A DNA stretch of 64,000 bases from Cadophora sp. MPI-SDFR-AT-0126 (GCA_020747065.1 JAGMVK010000012.1:434001-498000); one strand, 5' to 3'; numbered from the stretch's first letter, positions 1 through 12,400 are shown. Program-made: numbers and translations. Notes: generated by a model not told the origin, from the letters alone.

Positions 1-2
1 GC

Positions 3-170
3 CAAGCTTGGACATCATTCAGTCTTGGGAGATCGGCAGATACAAGGAAACATGATATCCAGCAGCTTGATTTCAAGAGCTACCGGGACGGTAAATACGA
101 TGCTGTGATAACAAGGCTGGACAATGGACGGTACGCTCATATGATAGCCAAATATTGGAATCTGGGTTAG
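3..170 (+). CDS. possible 3' terminal exon of a gene starting outside the window
   Basis: A frame is open from the window edge to a TAG at 168-170. Its last 36 or so codons read like ordinary protein, ending in Tyr-Trp-Asn-Leu-Gly. No family is recognised. A splice acceptor could lie at about position 40 (the cag before atacaagg), so the true exon may be shorter. The other two forward frames are closed by about position 110. The next gene starts 180 bp downstream. This could equally be a chance open frame. Confidence 0.3.
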   Translation, partial: QAWTSFSLGRSADTRKHDIQQLDFKSYRDGKYDAVITRLDNGRYAHMIAKYWNLG

Positions 171-349
171 GACAAATAATGAAGGACTTCACCTTTGACC
201 ATTCACTGGTCTGTTGGATTTGCGTGACTTAGATTGCTTAGCTAGTCCAATGAAGCTCTTCTTGTCACCGCGCGCTTTGTCGGCAAAGCTCCCCTCTGAC
301 TTCATCCTCGAAACGACAAGCCCCATCTCCACAGAACCCAACACCAACA

Positions 350-2471
350 ATGAGTTCCGGCGACGAATCCTCGGAGCTCTCCTCCGTCCCCTCAGATGTT
401 GAGCATGATCTCCAATTAACCAAGAAAGATGGAATCCTCAAATTCTTCTCGACGGCGCCCCGCCCAGATGCATCTGCCCCCGTTGTGGAGGTTCCAGCAC
501 CAGCACGAAAACAGCGCGCCCCTTCACCACCACATGAATTCGTTCTCGCAGATAATCCGGACATTGCAGTACGTATCCGTAACTATCAGCGCGTTCCCCA
601 CGATTTTACACGCCAAAAACGCGTGGTTGTGTTCTACCATAGTCGCTGACGCGCATTTTGAACAGTTTATCTGCATGTTCCGCTCGCGGTTCACTGAAGC
701 CTTCCCAAAGTCTCTCGTCAATTTTGGCCCTCAAGAGCTTGAAAGAGATATCGTCGAGAGTGTTCCTGGAGAGGGCGTGGAGCACTTCCTTTGCGCATTG
801 CTTGGATTGCTTCTGAATAGGAAACAAGACGTCAAGTAGGTCAACCCGGGGCTGGCACTTCCTGGCAGATCGCAAGCTTCAGCGCTGATTTCAATCTCTT
901 TAATCAGGTCAGGACATTACAATCGTGCTCTCGAGGAGGCTATACAGACACACAAATCGCAATGGGCAAAGGATTGGGAGGCCAAGAACCCCTTGTCTGG
1001 CGGTGCCACATTTGCTTCCATGTTGCCCACCCAACGTGTAAGAAGGTCTCTTCAAGTTGAATTATGGTTTATTAACTCAGGCCTACAGCTCACCCTTCTG
1101 CGGACTCTCATACTCTGGGCTCTCTCATCCTCCGACACCGTCAAGGGCATAATTCAGACTTCCTACAAGCAGAATCGTCATGAGGACGACCTTAATCAAC
1201 CACTCTCAGTACAGCCTTGGGGTTCCGACAGTGACAAGCGCAGATACTATTTGATCGAGGGTCTCGATGATACGCACTTCAGAGTGTACCGGGAGAGCAA
1301 CCATATGGGCCTAAAGCGAACTTGGTGGAGTGTTGCTGGGGATATCGACGAATTGAAATCTCTGGCAGAGAAGCTTGCGAATGATGATGGTGGACAGAAA
1401 GCTAGACTTCTATCATCCAAAATGCTAGCTGCTATTCCCAGATTTGAGGCTACGGAAGAGGTAGGCTGCTTCACCGACATACATTTTGCCATATACTAAT
1501 TTGGCCTTCAGAAACGAAAGCGCCGCGAATACCGTCAAATTCGCAAGCAGCAATTCAAGAGACCAGAGCCTAACTATTCAATGTATGAAGGCCGTACCAG
1601 AGGGAAGCGAATGAAGTATACCTACTCGGACGACGAAGACATTTACTCAGACTCTACCACCACTCGGAGATCGACTCGCAACACTGGTACCCACACCCCA
1701 GCCGAGCCTAGTGGCCCAACGATCACCCAGAGTGGACGCCAGGTCAAGTCGCGTCAAGGCGGTGCATATGGTGAGAGTATGTTGAGCGGCCAAGGCATCG
1801 GAATCGCTGTCGGCGGCTTTGATGGAGCGAGTGATGAGCCTAGTCATGATGAGAGCACTGGGGGTCGGCCTAGGAGAGCTGCTGCGACTAACGGAAGGCC
1901 CTCAAAACCGAACCCAGGAAGACATATTGCGGGCTACAACGATGTCGATGAGATGACTAGCGATGATGAGGGCGATGCCAGCGAGCAGGATTACGGAGAC
2001 GACGAAGAAGAGGATGACAATGTGCCTCTGGAGAGTGATGTTGATGACCAGGACGAACTTTCTGACGAGGACGAGGAGATGGAAGGTGAAGAGGACAAGA
2101 AGTTGATTGTTAAGCTTCCAATCAAGACCCCGACTCCCGAACGGAAAACTACCATCAAGCTCAAGTTCTCTCCCCGCAAGTCTCCCGAGAAGGAATCTTC
2201 AAAAGCTCTCTTTCCAGGCGTCACGAATGGCACTCAGAATCCGATCTCGATCTCTGATAATACTGCCACCGCAGAGTCCAAAGAGAATGTCCAACCAGCA
2301 TCCTCGCCTGCCAGCAACCCGGGTCCGATAGAGAAGTCAGAAGTTCCCGCCAAAGCAGCACCTCTACCACCAAAATCTCCATCTCTCCAGGCACCACACT
2401 CTCCTCTCGCTATCCGAAGTCCAGAAAAGTCAGCCACTACCTACACACCATCTATCGATGTTGGTCGCTAA
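350..2471 (+). CDS. WHIM/DDT-domain chromatin-associated protein
   Basis: My model joins 350-568, 666-835, 908-1037, 1089-1460 and 1512-2471, giving 616 aa. All four introns are 51-97 bp with GT-AG ends and the phases agree. After a disordered N-terminus, about residues 65-250 form a helical DDT/WHIM1-like region including LILWALSSSDTVKGII and QPLSVQPWG followed by KRRYYLIEG. This is the pattern of fungal WHIM1 proteins, which relate to ISWI-partner subunits such as Itc1/Acf1. A basic stretch with YEGRTRGKRMKYTYSDDED follows, then a long acidic, Ser/Pro-rich tail. The likely role is nucleosome-remodelling or histone-binding work in the nucleus. That role is inferred from the family; the exact remodeller subunit cannot be told from sequence. 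The start is the first ATG of the frame. Confidence 0.78.
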
Positions 2472-3166
2472 GGAGTGGTGCTTGAAGGCTGGTTTTATTT
2501 GATTTGATTTTTTAAGAGACCTCTTGAGTTCGCTAAAATAGGCGCTGGTGGAGGCAATCTCGATGTAAAAGGATGGGTAGAATGGCGTTCGGGTGGTGAT
2601 ATCACTGTGCGATGAGGGTACTTTTGTGGCTTTAGAGGATGGTAACAGCTTTAGCTGTCAGGTCATAGCTGTCTCGATGAGAAAAAAAGAATAATATGTT
2701 GCACCTACATGATTTCGATTCTTCATTGCCGTGAAAGGGGCTTCGCCTTAATTCAAGTCCAGGAGTCGAGTAGTGACAAACGACTTTCTAAAGTCCAGCT
2801 AATAACAGACTTCACTTCGATGGTTCCTTGACCAGTTCCGTGTAATATTATACTTCAACGGAATCCTATCTGATTTAGGGTCTACCTATGGTCCAGTCCA
2901 ACATATAGTCAGTGTAATCAAGGAATGTCAAGACTGAGGATGAAAACTGATATTTTCCTCCTTACTTGTCCCGAAAGGGCGTCAAAATATACAGAACCGG
3001 TCCAAAGGCACCATCTGCCATCAATATATCTGCTACAAGTTCCCCGAGCGCCTTTGGTTATGCATCCCAACCGACCCATCCGAACGCCATTCTTCCATCT
3101 CAACCAACCCATCTATCCTAATCACTCGAGCTCTGATTCTGATAATACTGCATGTGGAGATAGCAA
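2472..3166. other. intergenic, convergent 3' flanks
   Basis: This stretch separates the ends of two converging genes. It is AT-rich after 2650 and contains AATAAT-type poly(A)-like sequence near 2690. No coding signal is seen on either strand. Confidence 0.6.
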
Positions 3167-3843
3167 TCAGCAAAAGGCCCACACGTCACCACCAGAATGG
3201 TTCCTCCAACTCACGTCACCCATATCCTCCGCCAGCTTCGCGTTACTGCTATAATTCCTCATCCTTTCGGGCAATTTCCAGTTATTCGTACGGTACCACC
3301 AACGTCGTACTTTAGACCCCACCGAGCTGCCGTTAAGTTCCGCGGTACGGTTCCAGTATCGCCAGCCCTGGAGAGCAAGGGACCAGACCATGCCTTGCAG
3401 GAGAGGCAGGATGAGCTATACATCGATCAGCTCAAGCTCATCCCTAACATTTACAACAGCGCATAGATAATTTCAGAACTAACCTGATCCCTAAACGTAA
3501 TATACGCTACCTTCCAATTACTATCCGCGCCCGCAATACTCGCCAGATAACTCTGCTCGAACCTTAGATCCGGCAGTGGCCCGAAGCTCTGCCTCCGCGG
3601 CAAAGGCTTCAGCACACTGTATGGGATATCCTCTTCTCCATCTTCGAGATCGGAGCCGTCGATGCCTTCGGAGTCGTAGGCGTATTTGTCGAGGGAGGGG
3701 TCGGAGTGTGAGAGAGACACTGAGACGGGTTGTTTTTGCGAGGCTGCTGTTGAAGGGTTGAGGTCGTGGGATGGCGACGGCGCGCGGTTTATAGAGGCGG
3801 ATTGGATGGTGGATGCTATTTCAATGGGGAGTGAGTCCTCCAT
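3167..3843 (-). CDS. DUF1770 family fungal protein
   Basis: Two exons, 3843-3484 and 3415-3167, are separated by a 68 bp GT-AG intron, giving 202 aa. The first 70 or so residues are low in complexity and acidic. Then come PLPDLRFEQSYLASI and ITFRDQ, continuing across the intron into LILPLLQGMVWSLALQGW. This match to the DUF1770 signature fixes the splice sites. The C-terminal part has a hydrophobic segment (Leu/Trp-rich) followed by a basic tail, so a membrane-associated protein is possible. The function of the family is unknown. The gene diverges from the Zn2Cys6 regulator 319 bp away. Confidence 0.82.
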
Positions 3844-4162
3844 TTTGCTTGTGTTGGTGATAGGGAGCTGAGTTGAGGATGGAGTTTGTTGATGAGGTTC
3901 GATGTTGAGCTTCGCGGAGCGAGCCGAGGCGGTTTAGATTCATGTCATGCCATTGGTGAGATTTCGCTTAGATTTCAACAACCAAGAACTTTCTGTTGTC
4001 ATAAACACCTTTTCTGCCCTTTTGCGTAATCACGATCCTAGAACGTCGAAAGCTCGCATCTTCTCCTCTAATCTCAATCAGTAAAGGTTTTGCCATTCCT
4101 GAGGCAAATCATCTCATTCTGGGTCACATCATCACTTCCGTCCATGCCTCTTTCTGAGCGCA
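3844..4162. promoter_or_regulatory. divergent promoter region
   Basis: This 319 bp gap lies between the start codons of the DUF1770 gene (minus) and the Zn2Cys6 gene (plus), so it must hold both promoters and both 5' leaders. Pyrimidine-rich tracts near 4010-4080 are typical of fungal 5' regions. No specific binding site is recognised. Confidence 0.5.
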
Positions 4163-5620
4163 ATGGATCCATTTCTCACCCGAAACCCGAAAGTCAGAAC
4201 AGCATGTGATAGCTGCTACAAGCTCAAAGAAAGATGCCAGCGAGAATCAATCTCAGCAGCCTGTGCTCGATGCGAGAGACTAAGCTTGAGTTGCTTGACA
4301 GTACGACCGGCCAGACCATGTGGTAGGAGAGTCCAGCATGGGAGGAAGGACCGTATCTTCAGAAAGAGTCCTGGACCACGAAAAACGCTTCACCATGCTC
4401 AACTCAGCACTGAAGGGTATTTGAGCACGCTACTCGACCTGCAACCAGGGGAGAAGGAGCTATTGCATTTTCTTCTCAATCAACCTGAAAGCCTGACTCA
4501 CTTCATCATGTATTCGGACTTTCAAGGTGTGCAACAATCAACACTTGCCGGTCAACTACCGGCTGCCTCACCAATATTGAAAGATGCCTATCTGGCATGG
4601 GCTATGACAATCAAGCAGTTGCAGTGTTCCCAATCAATAGACATGACTACCTGTGTCAGCTACATATCTAAAGCTATCAGCACGCTACGATCACTGCCTG
4701 TTCTGACTTCACAAGATGCATTTCTATGCAATACTTTGGGAGGCATACTAGCTTTCTCGATATATTCAGCGATTGGTGTAGGAGCTTCAGACATCTGCAC
4801 TTTCTGTCTGGGCGCCACAGACTCATTCGTAGAATCGGAGGTGCCAGAAGTACAAGACGACCCGTGGCAGAGCTATCTGGTCTTGCTTGAGACAGCAGAC
4901 TGCCTTGTCTATCGGCGGAAACCTACACGAACAATCCAACGATCAACTTCTATTATCGACAGTCGTCTCGGTCTCTGTGTACCATTGTTGACTTATTACC
5001 ACGACCTCGCTGTCATAAGTAATTTACTTGTCACCGCAACAGACTTGGGCATTTTGGCTCGACTTCTGAAAAAACAGCTGGACAGTATCTATGCTACCCT
5101 AGAATCATGGCAGCCATCGAACTTGGAACAACTTACCAAGCAGTTCAATTCAAGTGATGTGGTGAACCTTCTCGCTCAAGCCAAAGTATATCGCCTAGGA
5201 GCGCTTCTCGTTGCACACCGCTTACAATACCCGTTTGGCTGCGAGGACGCCAAAGGCGAAATATGGTCCAAGGAAGTCATGATGGAGCTAGAAATGGCGA
5301 AGCTGGTTACCAAGTCACCGCTACGCTTTGTTACATTGCCTTTCATCGTTGCTGCTGTCGAGGTTCGAGACGAAAGCATGCGCTTGAAGACGGTGCAACA
5401 TGTGGATGATTATGTTGATCATTATGCTCCATTCTTGAGGAAGGCTACAAAAAAATTTCTGTCGAGAGTCTGGCGTGAGAGAGATACGAACCTTACAACA
5501 CGTTGGTTTGACTCGATACACAAGCCGTGTCCTGTCATGGAATCTATTGATGCAACATGCTTCGGTAACTCTTGTGTTCAGAGTAATACATTTCAAAGAC
5601 ACGATAAAGTTACCTGTTGA
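4163..5620 (+). CDS. Zn2Cys6 transcription factor
   Basis: A single 485-codon exon. Residues 15-44 carry the six zinc-binding cysteines (C15, C18, C25, C34, C37, C44) in the CX2CX6C-CX2CX6C layout of the GAL4-type binuclear cluster, with the basic KLKERC segment between C18 and C25. The remaining 430 residues form a helical middle/C-terminal region without a recognisable fungal_trans motif; AflR/sterigmatocystin-type regulators often look like this. It is expected to be a nuclear DNA-binding regulator. Its stop is only 13 bp from the stop of the convergent amidase gene, so their 3' UTRs must overlap. Targets are unknown; the neighbouring amidase is a candidate but nothing in the sequence proves it. 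Confidence 0.88.
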   Translation: MDPFLTRNPKVRTACDSCYKLKERCQRESISAACARCERLSLSCLTVRPARPCGRRVQHGRKDRIFRKSPGPRKTLHHAQLSTEGYLSTLLDLQPGEKELLHFLLNQPESLTHFIMYSDFQGVQQSTLAGQLPAASPILKDAYLAWAMTIKQLQCSQSIDMTTCVSYISKAISTLRSLPVLTSQDAFLCNTLGGILAFSIYSAIGVGASDICTFCLGATDSFVESEVPEVQDDPWQSYLVLLETADCLVYRRKPTRTIQRSTSIIDSRLGLCVPLLTYYHDLAVISNLLVTATDLGILARLLKKQLDSIYATLESWQPSNLEQLTKQFNSSDVVNLLAQAKVYRLGALLVAHRLQYPFGCEDAKGEIWSKEVMMELEMAKLVTKSPLRFVTLPFIVAAVEVRDESMRLKTVQHVDDYVDHYAPFLRKATKKFLSRVWRERDTNLTTRWFDSIHKPCPVMESIDATCFGNSCVQSNTFQRHDKVTC

Positions 5621-5633
5621 CACCACTTTTAAT

Positions 5634-7749
5634 CTACATCTTTTTTGTAGTCGAGTCCAGTATTCCTACCACCTTCAATAAGGCTTCATCCCTGTGCCTA
5701 TACCCAACAACCTGAAGACAAACCGGGGCGTCCTTGTACTGTTCCGGGCCGGTATCTACGGAAGAGCTTTTAGCCTGACCTCAAGAAATTGGGGAAGGAA
5801 GCTCCCCTACAAAGACCGTATAACTGCTCATCATCCGAGCCGAACTTTGCATTACTCAAATCATCAACGACATCGATGTCCCGCACCTCGTCCACGGGCA
5901 CCACAATCGCCGGATAATCGAGATAGTTCCAGAGACCAGTATACGTGATAGACGACCAAGTATCCCGTGGAACGGCCGTATGCGGTGCTGGAGGCATCAG
6001 AATTGCATCAAGATCGTTGTCGTGGAATAGCTTGAGGTATTGCTTGGCGGCATCGGCTCGCCGGACATTGAGATCGAAGAAGCCCTGTAATGTGGTTCTG
6101 GGTACGGATAGCAGGCCGCTGGCTTCGAGAGATGGGATGACTGGCTCGTTTGTTCGTGCGAATTGTTCGAGGTAGTGCTTTGACTGTTAGTCGAACCGAG
6201 AAAGGGCAGGCGTTGAAGAACTTACGTCGCTTCCTGAAAGTGTCAGGTACCCGATCAGACTCTGGTAATGCAATTTGACATCTGGCAAGTCAACAGGAAT
6301 AACTTCAACACCATCGTTCCCACGAAGGCGGTCGACCGCCTCCGTCAACCCACGTATAACCGGTGGTGTTGGGGTAAACATCCCATCATTCATCGCAACA
6401 CCAATCCTCGACTTCTTCCTCGCTTCGACCCCAAACCACGGCACCGCAATCGCTGATGAATCATACCTCCAAGCCTCCGCTTCCAATATCACTCTCAAGA
6501 ACATTTCGCAGTCCCTCAACGAAGTCGCCATCGGGCCAGCCGTCGACTTCACAATATCCGAGCCCGGCGGCGTGAGATCTCTCACACCACCGTGTGGGAT
6601 CAGACCGACACTCGGTCGGAATCCATAGAGTCCATTGCAAACCGATGGCACTCGAATACTGCCACCGATATCAGTACCGACGCCGAGGATACTGCCTCGA
6701 AGAGCGAGAAGTGCGCCTTCACCACCAGTGCTGCCGCCGGAGGTGAGGAATTTGTTGCGCGGGTTGAGGGTCCGTCCGAAGATGTTGTTGTGGCTGTCGC
6801 CGGTCATGATGGATTGTGGGAGGTCTGTAGAAGGAGGTAGAGTCAGTGATCGAAAGATGAGATTTGGGTGAGAGATTGGGGAGGGCGGAGCTGCTTCAGA
6901 AGACGGGAGTCTTGAGAAAATGTGCTCGACCCGGAATAAAAGGCTCGACCTTTTTCAACCGGAAATGGAAGCGAGGAGACGGTTGAATACTTACTGGTCT
7001 TGCAATAAAGCACCGCACCTAAATCAAGCAACATATCCACAAGCGCGCTATTCTCCTTGGCCGGCTCACTAACATAGCAGCCCAATCCAGTCGACGTATC
7101 ATACCCACGAACCTGATAGCTATCTTTGAGTGAGATGGGCAGTCCAAAGAATGGTGGAAGATCTTCCCCATTGCCTCCCAACTTCTTAAACTTCAAGTCC
7201 AAATTCTTCGCTCGTGCAATAGCATCCTCGAAGAATATCTCGGTCAAGCAATTCGTCTACCACAATTTCATGACATTAGTATGATCTTATAATCTCGATA
7301 CTCTTCTTTTCTCAAAATAGTGTGGAGCGAAATGGATCAGACTGACTAGTTGCTGCGCTACAGCTGCTCTCTTGCAAAATGCCACAGTCACTTGCTCAAC
7401 GGACCAGACCCCGCCTTTGAGCTTCTCCAGAAGAGCAGTTGCATCGTATCCAGACGTGATTTTCAGTTCCGTCTCGCTCAAGACTCCACAAGTTAGAGGC
7501 ACGTCCACTACCTGTCGTCAGTATTGCTTTCGGAAATCTTGGAGGTATGGATTTGAGATATTTTGGTTGAGATATGGCCGAGAGGGAAAATTTGAGAGAG
7601 AGAATTTGAGAGGAGAGGTTGTACGTACTGACGTTCGTCTCATCTTCATATTTCTCGGTAGGGATTCGCCATTCTTTCGGGATCTTCTCCCATTGTTGGG
7701 CTTTCTTTTCTGCTGCAATGACCTTGAAATCTCGCATTTCAGAAGACAT
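5634..7749 (-). CDS. acetamidase-type amidase (amidase signature family)
   Basis: Six exons: 7749-7633, 7511-7347, 7256-6995, 6824-6226, 6183-5811 and 5755-5634, giving 545 aa. This is the usual length for fungal AmdS-like amidases, which hydrolyse amides to acid and ammonia in the cytosol for nitrogen use. The Ser-cisSer-Lys triad is visible: K138 in GLPISLKDSY, S213 in GGSTGGEGAL and S237 in GTDIGGSIRVP. Introns break conserved blocks cleanly (for example KT|NLPQSIMTGDSHNN). The last small intron (5756-5810) restores the family ending YTGPEQYKDAPVCLQVVGYR. No truncation or missing key residue is seen. The substrate cannot be assigned, since acetamide-, formamide- and indoleacetamide-type enzymes look alike here. 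Confidence 0.93.
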
Positions 7750-8892
7750 TTTTTATTTCTGGGAGTTAAAAGCTGAGAATACAGTGAGTCTTTGAATGCC
7801 AAAGATGATCTTGGCTGTGAATAAGAATTCGGGAAGGGGGGCGGATTTAGAAAGCTATTTATCGATGCAGCAAGTGGTCATTGCTCGCGAGCAAGCCAGG
7901 TAGCGGTCTGTTGGGATTGTTGAGGAACTGCTACAAAGCCCCGCTTCCGTTTGATAACATAGCAGAGTCCCAAAATGACGTTTATTGGAAGGCTTGCAGA
8001 TATACCCAACATCGAATCTCTACCATAATGTTGTTTGGTGGGGAGCACTAAGCGAGGTCCACAACAACACAACCCTCCGGCCAACCTTCCGGTCAAGTTG
8101 TTGAGCAACCCTCCACACCTATCAAGGCCATCTGACGATCTGTAACGCAGCATACGGTAAAGTAATATCGCCAAATAGACCAGTCGCCTTGTCGTATGCC
8201 CTCTTTGAGTAATCGACTCGTCTAGGAGATTGCAACAGCTCGGAGGGAGCTTTGAAATATCGACGGAGTGGAACTGAAGTCATGTCAGGCGGCCGTGATC
8301 GGTCAGTATCCCTAACCTTTGAAGTAAACAGTTCCTCGCCTAGAACTACCACCAGAACAAGGTAGCCCCTCCCACCGACTTTGCCTACTCCAACTCAAGC
8401 CACCAACAGCCACGCTCTTATTCAACAAACGTCAACGACTCTCTACCTTTTCTCTTTCCTCTGTCAAATTGCGTTTATTCTGCGACACTAATGTCGCCTT
8501 GGCGTGGAAAGGCTACAAGGGCCACGGTATGAATTGACGGGTTGAGGTTGTGACTACTAGGCTCTAAAAGCGGAGGAGGTGTTACAACGAGCACATTTCA
8601 GTCCGGCATGTATGAACAGTCTCAATTGCCCATGGCAAAAAGAATTCACAAACACAAAGTCTAACGAAAGCATTAAAAGCCCAAATTGTAATATTTAATT
8701 CTGTATAAAAGAGGTCGTTCGAAGAGAATAAAAGACCAAAAAGTTGCCGCAAATTGAAGGTGAACAATGTGAATATTGTTCGTTGCGATTTCTACCATAA
8801 GCGTCGCATAGCATCATGTGATGATTAGGGGGCCTTGATTAGAGATCGTCAGTATTACTTAGCAATTAAGGGTAAGAGTGATTACCTAGTGC
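7750..8892. other. intergenic, amidase promoter side
   Basis: About 1.1 kb upstream of the amidase and downstream of the small secreted-protein gene, both on the minus strand. Only short random frames are present. No RNA gene or repeat is recognised. Confidence 0.5.
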
Positions 8893-9480
8893 TTATTGAA
8901 AGATCTCGATAATGTTACCAAGCTTGGCATTAGCCCAGGTCCATCGGCCACCCCGAGCCCACGATCGAGCTACGACTTGCCTCCCAATACTATGATCGTC
9001 CAAACCGAAGAAGACAGAAGACGGTGCTGCTCCATTATGATCGGTAGTATCGAGGGTCCAATAGAGTGTGAAAAGATTTGTGGCGAGGTTAAAGAATGCG
9101 TGGATGAGAATCTGACGTCCGTTGAGAGTCAATGGATACGTAGTACCAGTATCTGCCAGAACCGTGAAATGCCCAAGGTTTGTTGCTCGTTTATCGATAG
9201 TACTGACAGAGGTACCGGGATCAGTGGCAGATATCTCAGTCGTCTCGCGAGTATCGATATCGATTTCAATAGTAGTATCGCCAATAGATCGTTTCAGAAC
9301 GGGGTCAAGTGGTGGGCTAGAGAGACCTGATCTCTCACCAGACAGTTTGTCGACAAGTAGAACTGAATTATCTCGTTCTATGAGAGACAGAGCCTCCACA
9401 GTAGCTAGGGTAGGAGAAGCTGCAGCTTGCATGACCTGGAAGGCCTGCAATGCTAAGATCAGGGAGTATTGAAACTGCAT
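8893..9480 (-). CDS. small secreted cysteine-free protein, function unknown
   Basis: A single exon of 195 aa. The first 20 or so residues (MQFQYSLILALQAFQVMQ) form a signal peptide with a likely cut near ASP at 22-23. Two dibasic KR sites, around residues 63 and 97, could be Kex2 cleavage points that release a C-terminal module of about 98 residues. That module begins ATNLGHFTVLADTG and ends in a Trp-rich ARGGRWTWANAKLGNIIEIF segment. There is no cysteine anywhere, which is unusual for a small secreted fungal protein. No known domain is recognised. A gene-poor, locally AT-rich stretch follows on its 5' side. A secreted effector-like or self-recognition role is possible but is only inference. 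Confidence 0.65.
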   Translation of the reverse strand: MQFQYSLILALQAFQVMQAAASPTLATVEALSLIERDNSVLLVDKLSGERSGLSSPPLDPVLKRSIGDTTIEIDIDTRETTEISATDPGTSVSTIDKRATNLGHFTVLADTGTTYPLTLNGRQILIHAFFNLATNLFTLYWTLDTTDHNGAAPSSVFFGLDDHSIGRQVVARSWARGGRWTWANAKLGNIIEIFQ

Positions 9481-12400
9481 GGTGGACTAAACACATAATT
9501 AATAACCAACACTCGACATGGCAAAAAAAGGGTTGTTTCGGCTTCTGGTGTATGAAGAAGTACCTTTTGTGTTTTTCCCTCGAATTTCAATACTTCTAAT
9601 GCGTACAAGTGCTGGATATGCTGAAAATCGGATTCAGAGAATTGTCAAGTGAAAGCCTTTGTGAGAGCTGAAGAAAAAAGGGAGCGAGAGAAGCAGAAGA
9701 AGCTGTTATTTATATATGAAGGTATAGGGTAAGGAAACTTCCCTTTTTCTTCTAGTAAACTCTTTTCCTAGGCGGAATAACATCACCCAAAAGGCGGTAA
9801 TAGATTTTCGCCTTAACACCTTCGTATATTAAAATTTCTTTAAGTCTCGGATTAGAACTCAAACGACATTACATTAAAAATTTAAAATATAGTTTTAGAA
9901 TTAGTTGAAGTTAATTTGGGATTGATAGATAATCAAGTTTCTCAAAAGGAAACTTTGACTTTTTCGTTCGAGTGAGACATGAGTCTGTCAAATTAATGAT
10001 ACAACCGAAGGGTTATATCCAAGCCTAGGAGTCTACTTTTCAAGGAGATTCTCGGCAGTCATACGGTTTAGAAGGCACATAATCACCTAATAGTAGTCTG
10101 TTACAAAAGTTGTTCTAGTTGATTCGTATGAGGCAAGAAAGTTCAGTTACCTTTGTTAAAGTCAAATGATCTACCGACTTTCCAGCGGCCATATTTTATA
10201 AGTTTCAATAGTGTGATTGGTGGAATAAAGGCTTCGATATCTGATCCGTTAACAGCTTTAAAGGAGATTTTTCAGGTGAGTGAGAAGAATGTTTCGAGAT
10301 GGGAATGAAACACAACATTGACGAAGTAGTACACAGTAATCAAGGAGGTTTCCCCGGTTGGACTAGACGAGGCTTTTTTTTTGTCCCACTTTGAGATCGA
10401 AGGGGTCTCTGCTATACAAAAGCTTAATCCATTTTAAAGGCACATCTAATCCTCCTCAACAACACTCTCCAATCCAGCTGATGCAAACCCTGCAGTCGTA
10501 ATCATCTACTTCTTGGGATGTGTGTTTTCGATTGAGTAGTTTGTCAACCATCACTTGCCTAAGCTCCGAGTGTTTTGATAGCCCCTATTTCAGCTCGCTT
10601 AAAGGAGCTGTTCGGATGGCGACCGTTGCATGTTTCTTGAGAGCGCGAATTGCTCCAATAAAGAGAAGACACTTTCGAGGTTCAAAACTACTCGGGCATA
10701 TCGGTTGAAGGAGTTGAGGAGGGACTCTGGGACGCTCTCGCTCTTAGGATAAAGTTCTTACTCGAGGGAGTCCACAAAACACACAACCATCAATCAATTC
10801 CACTGTAACACCAAGCTTGGATTCTACCGAATCCAGCTATCTTGAGTCGGTCCAGATCACCTCTGATAATTTCCAGCACGTTTCTTCTTGTCCATCCGTA
10901 CATCCGCCAATCATGTGTCAAGAACGTGAAGCAGTCTTCAACATTACGCTTCGCAGCCTGCCTTCCTCCCTGTCAGCGGCTCCTCCCCGGTCCTGTCAGA
11001 TCAATAGACTCCGTCGCCTTGCAGAAATGATGATGCCCTCACGAATTAAAAAGAAGAAAAGCGTTTTCTCCTGAGATCCATGTATGCATGTTCCTTTCGG
11101 TCTTGTGCCGGTGCTGAAGAGGTTCATGTTGTGCTGTCATCGTCTGCGGTGAGAGCTTGGCGGCGCAGAGGAGATGAGTTTGAGACGGGAATGGATGATG
11201 TGCTTGGAGCTGCAGGTGAGATGCGTGAAGGGAGGAATGGACGTGGGTACCGTTGTCGTACTTCACGGGGGAGTGCAGTGGGTCGGTCCAATACGTACGT
11301 TATTCTTGCTGGGTAAATCTGGAAGTTTTTCTCGTCGGAACTTGGGCTGGGCATTGAAGTGATTGATATGGACTGCTTTCATGGTGTTATCACTCTACTC
11401 CGAATATTTCATTGATAAATTGTGCGTTATAGTCTCTGTTGCGTCGCCATCTGACGCTCGCTCTGCTATCTCGACCTCGGTCCTCCTTGATGGCCTGGAA
11501 CAGGATAGACTCTGATGTGCTTTGATCGTACGACCGTGGTCTAGCTTCGGAAGTAAAATTGATCGATCTGTACACTTTGTTAACATCAAACACTTTCTTT
11601 AAGGGGGTAAGAAGTACGAAAGAGGTAAGGACCGTTGAAACATAGCACCAGTGTGTTACAAGAATGACTACAGATTTGTGAGTGACAAGGTTGCCGCCCA
11701 CATTTAGATCGTAGACTTTCCTGGCTATCATGTCAATCTCCATTTGTCTATTGAGGAATCAGAAGTTGTAATTCAAGAAAAATAGCAACCATAGTTCTCC
11801 CCTCTTCCTCCTCACTTTACCCCGCCGAATCGCAGCATCTCTCATCAGGAAGGGATTCCACATCTCTACCTCTCTCTCTACATTGCATCCTGTACGACCT
11901 CGTCTGCAAACAGTCAAGATCGCATGCCAGATACCGAGATGAGCTTGCGTACTCCGTATGTAGGCCAGGCCATGCCCACCTGGTCCCTGGATCGAGAACG
12001 TTTCTGCATGCATATAGAGAAATTGCACGTTGATTTATGCATGCACATTCCCGCATCTGCTGTGGCACTCCCAACTCTTAGACTTACAGTGTAGTACAAG
12101 AAGAACTTGTACTTACCTAACGATGTAGAGGAAAGGGGAAGAGCTATGTCTTGACAAATTTCACTGGATTTTGGTCCTGCAAGCTTGTTCTTGCCCATAT
12201 TCATCTGCTTGGAGATGTTTGGTTCACTTAACATCAAGAGAGGATTCGCTACCATAGAAGCTGAAAGGAAAACAGCTTTTTCCAATCTCACTGGACAACC
12301 AGATAAATGAAAAGAGTAGAAGTCCCCAAGGGAGTGATGTTGTGTTCTTGCATATGTTGCACAATTTATGCATCTGACTTATGCATGGCGCCACAATTTG

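Noticed and set aside
2925..3466. Two plus-strand frames of 109 and 89 codons
   Set aside because: They overlap the second exon of the DUF1770 gene and lie antisense to it; no motifs.
11390..11743. 117-codon minus-strand frame in the gene-poor stretch
   Set aside because: No motif, no splice partner, composition like chance frames around it.
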